Source: an uncultured Verrucomicrobiota bacterium
GTDB lineage: Bacteria > Verrucomicrobiota > Kiritimatiellia > RFP12 > UBA1067
DNA length: 11,215 nucleotides
NCBI GenBank assembly: GCA_946628745.1
Contig: CAMOXA010000040.1
Location: 1-11,215 of the forward strand
Direction: 5' to 3'
Positions 6,469 to 11,215 of this stretch are shown piece after piece (position 1 is the stretch's first letter; the number at the start of each line of letters is the position of its first letter). Below the pieces are notes generated by a model that was not told the DNA's origin, searched no databases, and saw only the letters and a list, made by a program, of their open reading frames with translations. Position numbers and translations under genes: made by a program.

Positions 6469-7557
6469 TTGCCGGACAAAGACCAGATCAAAAGCGTGTT
6501 GGGTCGTTTGGCGTCCGTCGAGGCGGACCTGGGCGACCCTGACGTTTTGTCTGACGCGAAGCGCTACCGCGAGGTGCTTCGCGAGCATGCTTTTCTCAAG
6601 AAGCTTGAAAGCGCCTACAGCGCCTGGGAGAAGGCGATGTCGGATATCGCCGGCAACGAGGAGCTTCTCGGCGATCCCGATTTCAAGGAAGAGGCCGAGG
6701 CGGAGATCGCCGCGCTCAAGGATTCTCTGCCCTCACTCGAACGAAAAGTCATGGCCTCGCTGCTGAAGCCGGATCCGTTCGAAGGGCGCAACGCCGTAAT
6801 GGAAATACGCGCAGGAACGGGCGGCGAGGAGGCGGCGCTTTTCGCGGGCGATCTTTTCAGGATGTACAGCAGGTATTGCGAGACGCTTGGCTGGAAAGTC
6901 TCGGTGATGCACGCCAACGAGACGTCGCTCGACGGATACAAGGAGATCGTTTTCACGGTCCAGGGCGAGGGCTCGTACGGCAGGTTCCGGTTCGAATCGG
7001 GCGGCCACAGGGTCCAGCGCGTACCGGAGACCGAGGCGCAAGGGCGCATACACACGTCCGCCGCGACGGTGGTGGTGTTTCCCGAGGCGGACGAAGAGGA
7101 CGAGCTGGAGATACCGGAGAGCGATATACGCATCGACCTTTTCTGCGCCGGCGGCGCGGGCGGGCAGCATGTCAACAAGACGGAATCGGCAGTGCGCATG
7201 ACGCACATACCGACAGGGCTTGTAGCAGTCTGCCAGGACGAGCGCTCGCAGATACGCAACCGCGAGAAGTGCCTGGCGACGCTCAAGGCGAGGATACTCG
7301 ACCAGCGCCGCCGCGAGGAGGAGGCAAAGCTCGGTGCGGACCGCATGACGCTACGCGGCTCCGGTGACAGATCGGAGCGCATACGGACATACAATTTTCC
7401 GCAGAATCGCGTGACAGACCACCGCATAGACCTGACGCTATATTCGCTCGACCGCGTCATCGACGGCGAGCTGGGGCCGCTTCTCGACGCGCTCGCCGCG
7501 CATGATCTCGACGATCGGCTGAGCCGTGCGCTGTCTCCCGAAAGAAAGGAATCGTAA
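6469..7557 (+). CDS. prfA: Peptide chain release factor 1
   Basis: The product is 362 residues, the family norm. RF1 ends translation at UAA and UAG by releasing the peptide from P-site tRNA. The sequence shows the N-terminal helical domain, then RAGTGGEEAALFAGDLFRMY. The stop-codon-reading PxT tripeptide appears as Pro-Glu-Thr at 186-188 within RVPETEAQGRIHTSA, which marks RF1 rather than RF2 (SPF). The catalytic GGQ is at 231-233 in GAGGQHVNKTESAVR. The start is unusual: an in-frame TTG three bases after the rpmE stop. No ATG is available, and the alternative GTG at 6496 would shorten the N-terminal helix. A purine run at the rpmE end (AAGAAG) may serve as the ribosome-binding site. prmC, which methylates the GGQ and often follows prfA, is not here. 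Confidence 0.95.
   Translation: MPDKDQIKSVLGRLASVEADLGDPDVLSDAKRYREVLREHAFLKKLESAYSAWEKAMSDIAGNEELLGDPDFKEEAEAEIAALKDSLPSLERKVMASLLKPDPFEGRNAVMEIRAGTGGEEAALFAGDLFRMYSRYCETLGWKVSVMHANETSLDGYKEIVFTVQGEGSYGRFRFESGGHRVQRVPETEAQGRIHTSAATVVVFPEADEEDELEIPESDIRIDLFCAGGAGGQHVNKTESAVRMTHIPTGLVAVCQDERSQIRNREKCLATLKARILDQRRREEEAKLGADRMTLRGSGDRSERIRTYNFPQNRVTDHRIDLTLYSLDRVIDGELGPLLDALAAHDLDDRLSRALSPERKES
7546..7550 (+). promoter_or_regulatory. Shine-Dalgarno site deciding the dapB start
   Basis: AAGGA ends eight bases before the ATG at 7559. It supports that start over an in-frame ATG at 7526, which lies within prfA and would add a non-homologous 11-residue extension. Confidence 0.75.
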
Positions 7558-7558
7558 C

Positions 7559-8293
7559 ATGAAAATCGCTATAGTCGGCGCCGCAGGGCGCATGGGCAGA
7601 AAGCTTTGCGAGCTCGCCGCCGGAACCGGACTTGAGGTAATCTCGAAGGTGGATGTCGCCGAAGGATACGACAAGACGTGGCCCGGCGGAGAAGTCGAAG
7701 GCGTAATCGACTTCTCGTATCACACCGGAGTGCCTGCCGGGGTGGCGAAGGCCGCCGCGGAAGGGATACCATACGTAATCGGCACGACCGGGCTCTCGCC
7801 CGAAGAGCAGAAGACGGTGGATGAAGCTGCCGGGAAAATTCCCGTCGTCCAGAGCGGCAACTATTCGCTTGGCGTCAACATCCTGCTTGAACTCGTCAAG
7901 AAGACGGCGTCTTTGCTCGGCGAAGAGTATGATATCGAAGTCGTCGAAATGCACCACCGCCACAAGAAAGACGCGCCGTCGGGCACGGCGCTGATGCTGG
8001 CGAAATCCGCCGCGGATGGCCGCGGCGCCGACCTTGGCGCCAAGGCGGTATACGGGCGCAAGGGCGACATCGGCGAGAGACCGGCCGGGGAAATCGCGAT
8101 ACATGCGCTTCGCGGAGGTTCGGTCGTCGGCGATCACACTGTCATGTTCGCGGGCGAACTTGAGCGGGTGGAGCTGACGCACAAGGCCCAGGACCGCGCG
8201 GCGTTCGCCGCCGGCGCGCTGAAAGCGCTCTGTTGGGCCAAGGACCGTGCGCCGGGTTTGTACACGATGCGCGACGTTCTGGGCTTCGGCTGA
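7559..8293 (+). CDS. dapB: 4-hydroxy-tetrahydrodipicolinate reductase
   Basis: The product is 244 residues. It reduces hydroxy-tetrahydrodipicolinate with NAD(P)H in the diaminopimelate/lysine pathway, which feeds peptidoglycan synthesis. The Rossmann motif GAAGRMG is at residues 7-13, followed by VIDFSYH and IGTTGLS. The catalytic segment HHRHKKDAPSGTA has His132/His133 and Lys136. The C-terminal region RGGSVVGDHTVMFAGELERVELTHKAQDR is typical. The protein is slightly shorter than the E. coli enzyme (about 270). The gene starts two bases after the prfA stop and is probably in the rpmE-prfA transcript. It is convergent with ung, with 11 bases between the stops and no recognisable terminator. 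Confidence 0.95.
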   Translation: MKIAIVGAAGRMGRKLCELAAGTGLEVISKVDVAEGYDKTWPGGEVEGVIDFSYHTGVPAGVAKAAAEGIPYVIGTTGLSPEEQKTVDEAAGKIPVVQSGNYSLGVNILLELVKKTASLLGEEYDIEVVEMHHRHKKDAPSGTALMLAKSAADGRGADLGAKAVYGRKGDIGERPAGEIAIHALRGGSVVGDHTVMFAGELERVELTHKAQDRAAFAAGALKALCWAKDRAPGLYTMRDVLGFG

Positions 8294-8304
8294 GCCGCGC
8301 CGCG

Positions 8305-8943
8305 CTACCAGACTATCGGCGCGATTCCGTGCGCGGAGAGAAAATCGTTCGCGCGGGTGAAAGGGCGCGAACCGAAGAATCCGCGATGGGCCGACAGCGG
8401 CGAGGGATGGGCCGATTCAATGACGAAGTGGCGGGTCCTGTCGATGATCGCGCCCTTGCGTTGCGCGTAGGAACCCCACAGGATGAAAACGAGATTTTCG
8501 CGCTTTTCCGCCAAAAGGCGCACGACCGCGTCGGTGAAGACTTCCCATCCTTTGTTCTGGTGGGATCCTGCGCGGTGGGCGGCGACGGTTAGCGTCGCGT
8601 TCAGCAGCAACACGCCCTGGTCGGCCCAGGACAAAAGGTCGGGCATCCTGCCGAGTTCCTTGGCGATGTTGACGAGCGAAGGCGGCGTTCGCGTTTCAGG
8701 CGGAACATAAAAGCAAAGGCCTTGCGCCTGGCCTGGTTCGTGGTACGGGTCCTGGCCGAGAATGACGGCTTTGACTTTGTCGAACGGGGTGCGGTTGAAC
8801 GCCTCGAAAATCAGCTTCGCGGGCGGATAGACCGGCCCGCTTTTGTACGCCGCCTTCACGAAGTCGACGAGCTTTGCGAAGTAGGGCTTGTCGAACTCGC
8901 CCTGCAGTTCGCGCCGCCACGATTCTTCAATTTTGACTTTCAT
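8305..8943 (-). CDS. ung: Uracil-DNA glycosylase, family 1
   Basis: The product is 212 residues. It removes uracil from DNA as the first step of base excision repair. Family 1 motifs are present: the water-activating GQDPYH with Asp65 (residues 63-68), LLLNATLTV with Asn115, 'LVFILWGSYAQRKGA', and the minor-groove loop HPSPLS with His179. The start MKVKIEESW matches the family N-terminus; an in-frame ATG at 8961 would overlap the upstream gene by 11 bases and add six residues. The region between PPSL and WADQGVLLLN is about nine residues shorter than I recall for the E. coli enzyme. The start lies seven bases after the stop of the AraC-type regulator, with no good ribosome-binding site, so it is probably expressed by read-through and coupling from that gene. 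Confidence 0.95.
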   Translation of the reverse strand: MKVKIEESWRRELQGEFDKPYFAKLVDFVKAAYKSGPVYPPAKLIFEAFNRTPFDKVKAVILGQDPYHEPGQAQGLCFYVPPETRTPPSLVNIAKELGRMPDLLSWADQGVLLLNATLTVAAHRAGSHQNKGWEVFTDAVVRLLAEKRENLVFILWGSYAQRKGAIIDRTRHFVIESAHPSPLSAHRGFFGSRPFTRANDFLSAHGIAPIVW

Positions 8944-8950
8944 AATCGCA

Positions 8951-10108
8951 TTATGCTGCATATCCGCGGTGCTTGTTGCGCCACTCTCTAAGAGTCATGC
9001 CGGTCTGGGACTTGAAGAACCGTTTCAGATACGAGTCGGACTGCATCCCGCACCGTGAAGAGATGTGGCCGATCGGTATGTCGGTGAGAAGAAGCTCGAA
9101 TATCTTTTCAAGTCTCACTGATTGTATTTCTTCCAAGATAGTCTTGCCGGTCGCCGCGAAGAAGCGTTTCTCGGCCAGGCGTCGCGAAACAGGCATGTCG
9201 GCAATGACTTCCGCGGCGGTTATGCCGCTTGACGCGTCGCGGCGGATGCGTTCGACCGCCTTTGCGACAAGGTGGTCGTAGGCGGCGAACACCCGTGAGG
9301 ACTGGCGGCGCACGATGCGCACCGGTCCGAACTTCAGGTGCCGCGGTGCGAGCGACGCGTCGGACATGAGATCTTCAAGCAAGTCCGCAGCCAGGCGTCC
9401 AGCGCCGCGATAGTCCTGTTCGATGGATGTTATGGTCGGCTCGGCGCTCTCGCAGTGCATCTCTTCGTTGTCGACGCTCACGATCGACATGTCCCGCGGA
9501 CATTCGAGGCCGAGCTGGCGGCAGGCTTCCGTCGCCTGTACCGCAGTGTAGTCGTTTACTGCGAATATTCCTACCGGTTTGGGCAGCCTTCTGATGAACG
9601 ATTCCAGACGCGTCTGGATTTCGCGCGTGTCGCCTATCTCCCAGGGCTTGTCGTAGATCGCGGTGTCGAGACCGGTCGCTTTGCGGATCTCGTCGGCGAA
9701 AAATCCGCCGCGCTCGACACTCCATACTGTCGGATCGCACCAGCCTATGAAAGCATAAGACGCGTGGGGCGAACGGGCCAGTTCCCTGGCCGCGGCGGCT
9801 GCGATGGCGCGCGAGTCGCTGGCGACGGTGTGTCTTGCCTCGCGCGCAGTGCCCGGGTCGGGGTCGATGTAGACGACGGGCGTGTTCTTGAACGGGGTGA
9901 GCATGTCCTCGTTGACGATGCTGCCGCACTCCATTATGCACCCGTCGGGATGCCACTGTTCAAGATGCTCGGCAATCGTGCGGTGGCTACGCTCGCGTTC
10001 GATTTCGACAACGCGCCAATGATGCTTCAGGGCTTTGTCGTAGACGCCGGACAATTGTATGACATGCGAACCGACATGAAGGTCCGTTATATATAATATT
10101 GTAGTCAC
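8951..10108 (-). CDS. XylR-type transcriptional regulator: sugar-binding domain plus AraC HTH
   Basis: The product is 385 residues from a GTG start. Residues about 1-270 form a LacI/periplasmic-binding-like sensor domain (ILYITDLHVGSH, 'VYIDPDPGTAREARHTVASD', 'PVGIFAVNDYTAVQATEACRQLG', then 'VSVDNEE'). Residues about 276-385 form an AraC-type DNA-binding domain with two helix-turn-helix units (ITAAEVIADMPVSRRLAEKRF and IGHISSRCGMQSDSYLKRFFK). This order and length match E. coli XylR. The ligand is probably a sugar but cannot be named. In-frame TTG at 10144 overlaps the -35 box and is not a credible start. The GTG at 10108 is seven bases after the -10, so the mRNA should be leaderless. The gene is divergent from a secreted glycoside hydrolase, its likely target, and is followed by ung on the same strand. 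Confidence 0.9.
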   Translation of the reverse strand: MTTILYITDLHVGSHVIQLSGVYDKALKHHWRVVEIERERSHRTIAEHLEQWHPDGCIMECGSIVNEDMLTPFKNTPVVYIDPDPGTAREARHTVASDSRAIAAAAARELARSPHASYAFIGWCDPTVWSVERGGFFADEIRKATGLDTAIYDKPWEIGDTREIQTRLESFIRRLPKPVGIFAVNDYTAVQATEACRQLGLECPRDMSIVSVDNEEMHCESAEPTITSIEQDYRGAGRLAADLLEDLMSDASLAPRHLKFGPVRIVRRQSSRVFAAYDHLVAKAVERIRRDASSGITAAEVIADMPVSRRLAEKRFFAATGKTILEEIQSVRLEKIFELLLTDIPIGHISSRCGMQSDSYLKRFFKSQTGMTLREWRNKHRGYAA

Positions 10109-10111
10109 GGC

Positions 10112-10127
10112 GGATATTGTACCATAC
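10112..10127 (-). repeat. Second copy of the 16-base promoter segment
   Basis: Read on the minus strand, this is GTATGGTA-n-AATATCC, identical at 15 of 16 positions to 4011-4026. It covers the extended -10 of the regulator gene. Confidence 0.6.
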
Positions 10128-10144
10128 AAAGGCGCGATTCGCAA
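10116..10144 (-). promoter_or_regulatory. Promoter of the AraC-type regulator, predicted leaderless
   Basis: On the minus strand, TTGCGA (10139-10144), a 17-base spacer and TACAAT (10116-10121) with an extended TGG are followed seven bases later by the GTG start. No Shine-Dalgarno sequence is present. Confidence 0.7.
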
Positions 10145-10162
10145 CAGGGCACTTTTAAATTC

Positions 10163-10180
10163 CGCAAACGGGCTTTTGCG
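10163..10180. promoter_or_regulatory. Inverted repeat, candidate operator between regulator and glycoside hydrolase
   Basis: CGCAAA (10163-10168) and TTTGCG (10175-10180) are perfect arms separated by six bases. The right arm overlaps the hydrolase -35 box, and a further CGCAA (10140-10144) overlaps the regulator's -35. The position suits a binding site for the AraC-type regulator, but this is inference. Confidence 0.4.
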
Positions 10181-10207
10181 AGCGAGGGGCTTGTGTTATA
10201 CTATACT
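10176..10207 (+). promoter_or_regulatory. Promoter of the glycoside hydrolase, leaderless or nearly so
   Basis: TTGCGA (10176-10181) is followed by overlapping -10 candidates: TATACT at 10197 (extended TGT), TACTAT at 10199 (17-base spacer) and TATACT at 10202. Depending on the box used, transcription begins 0-5 bases before the ATG at 10214. No ribosome-binding site is visible. Confidence 0.6.
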
Positions 10208-10213
10208 TTCAAC

Positions 10214-11215
10214 ATGAAACACATTGCAAAACAAGCGGTCGCGGCGTTCGCGGCAATGCTGGCGATATATTCGCCGGCCGCGCCGACCTCGGTGAAGGTC
10301 GCGGGGAGCGGCGAGTCGTGGCGGATGACATTGAACGGTAAGACGTATTTCATACGCGGCGCTGGCGGGGGCGCCTCAAAGGCGCTCTTGGCCAAACGCG
10401 GCGGGAACTCGTTTCGCACATGGGGGGCGGACCGTCTAGCGGACGACCTGGCGGACGCCTCGAAAAACGGGCTGACCGTTCTAGCGGGGCATTGGCTCGG
10501 ACACGCCGAACACGGCTTCGACTACACCGACAAGGCCGCGCTGGAACGCACCGAGCGCGAGGTTTTGGAGCGGGTCGGCAAGTACAAAGACCATCCCGCG
10601 CTGCTCGGCTGGGCGCTCGGCAACGAAATGGAAATGAACAATCCGCACCGGCCGGAGATGTGGCGCTTCATAGACGGCCTCGCGGCGAAAGTGAAGGCGG
10701 TGGACCCGAACCATCCCGTATGCACGGTCATCGCAGAGCTGCCGGCGGAAAACACCGATGACATAAAGAGGTATGTCAAGAACCTCGATTTCATAGGGAT
10801 CAACACATACGGAGGGTGCGCGTCGATCGGCGAGCGCTGGCGCAAGGCCGGGATGAAGCTGCCGTATGTGGTGACGGAGTTCGGCGCGAGAGGCGCATGG
10901 GAGGGGCCGAAAGACGCTCTCGGCACCCCGCTGGAGCAGACGTCGACAGAGAAGGGGGAGATGTTCGCCGCGAGCTACGCGGGCGGAATCGCCGGCGACA
11001 CGATGTGCCTCGGCTCGTATGCGTTCACGTGGGGCTGGAAGGTCGAAGCGACCCCGACATGGCACGGGATGCTTCTGCCGGACATGACGGAACTCGCGAG
11101 CGTCGAGGCGGTCTCGCGGGCATGGGGCGCGAAGAAGCCGGTGAACAGGTGTCCGAAGATATCTCCTGTCAAGGCGAGCGCCATTTCGGCGAAAGCGGGC
11201 GAAACGATATCGGCG
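10214..11215 (+). CDS. Secreted clan GH-A glycoside hydrolase (GH2/GH5-like barrel), 3' partial
   Basis: An open frame of 334 codons runs to the window end without a stop. A signal peptide (MKHIAKQAVAAFAAMLAIYSPAAP) precedes a single TIM-barrel-like domain. Signature pieces are 'YFIRGAGGGASKALLAKRGGNSFRTWG', 'DHPALLGWALGNEME' with acid/base Glu138 after Asn137, 'LDFIGINTYGG', and 'PYVVTEFGARG' with nucleophile Glu222. The Asn-Glu and Glu pairing marks a retaining clan GH-A enzyme. The text resembles the GH2 C-terminal barrel, yet the beta-sandwich domains that normally precede it are absent: only about 20 residues lie between the signal peptide and the barrel. Beyond residue 310 a new domain may begin (SPVKASAISAKAGETISA looks like the start of an Ig-like module). 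The substrate is unknown. It is divergent from the XylR-type regulator, which probably controls it. Confidence 0.85.
   Translation, partial: MKHIAKQAVAAFAAMLAIYSPAAPTSVKVAGSGESWRMTLNGKTYFIRGAGGGASKALLAKRGGNSFRTWGADRLADDLADASKNGLTVLAGHWLGHAEHGFDYTDKAALERTEREVLERVGKYKDHPALLGWALGNEMEMNNPHRPEMWRFIDGLAAKVKAVDPNHPVCTVIAELPAENTDDIKRYVKNLDFIGINTYGGCASIGERWRKAGMKLPYVVTEFGARGAWEGPKDALGTPLEQTSTEKGEMFAASYAGGIAGDTMCLGSYAFTWGWKVEATPTWHGMLLPDMTELASVEAVSRAWGAKKPVNRCPKISPVKASAISAKAGETISA

Noticed and set aside
6615..7460. Minus-strand open frame of 281 codons opposite prfA
   Set aside because: prfA is unmistakable on the plus strand and the antisense product is low-complexity Ser/Arg-rich.
8944..8961. ATG at 8961 as the ung start
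   Set aside because: It overlaps the regulator gene and extends the protein beyond the conserved MKVKIEESW start; it remains possible but is less likely.
9338..10096. Plus-strand open frame of 252 codons opposite the AraC-type regulator
   Set aside because: No homology recognised; the opposite strand carries clear sensor and HTH motifs.

Overview
The window is a GC-rich chromosomal segment of a Gram-negative-type bacterium. It has lipoprotein and CsgG-like envelope genes and a complete set of ordinary housekeeping genes. An AraC/XylR-type one-protein sugar sensor sits beside secreted carbohydrate-active enzymes. That mixture fits the PVC superphylum (Kiritimatiellota, Lentisphaerota or Verrucomicrobiota of gut or sediment), but the assignment is inference from gene style, not from a marker phylogeny. 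No IS element, tRNA, rRNA, phage gene or CRISPR array was seen, and no gap between genes exceeds 150 bases.

Layout. (1) Bases 1-3924 hold a tightly packed plus-strand envelope operon of three genes: a CsgG-like protein with a PEGA-like tail (5' end outside the window), an exported protein with two CsgG/LpoB-like units around a FlgT-like module, and a COG3014-like lipoprotein. (2) At 4029-4916 is a secreted CE12-type SGNH esterase with its own promoter. (3) Convergent with it, at 4933-6111, is dinB (DNA polymerase IV). (4) Divergent from dinB is a housekeeping run, rpmE-prfA-dapB (6256-8293). (5) On the minus strand, an AraC/XylR-type regulator (8951-10108) is followed 7 bases later by ung (8305-8943). 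(6) Divergent from the regulator, and running off the window end, is a secreted clan GH-A glycoside hydrolase (10214-11215).

How the genes relate. The first three genes probably act together at the envelope. The combination of a CsgG/LpoB-like protein with a COG3014 lipoprotein recalls the clusters around penicillin-binding-protein activators in Proteobacteria. The regulator probably controls the divergent glycoside hydrolase, and possibly the esterase, whose promoter shares a 16-base near-identical segment with the regulator's own promoter. dinB and ung are independent DNA damage functions; rpmE and prfA are translation genes, and dapB makes lysine and diaminopimelate.

The most notable signal is in the promoters. 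Four separately transcribed genes (esterase, dinB, regulator, glycoside hydrolase) have a sigma70-like -10 box only 6-8 bases before the start codon and no Shine-Dalgarno sequence, so their mRNAs should be leaderless. The rpmE operon instead has a normal leader and ribosome-binding site. No clearly new multi-gene system is evident. The envelope operon and the leaderless promoter class are the best candidates for follow-up.
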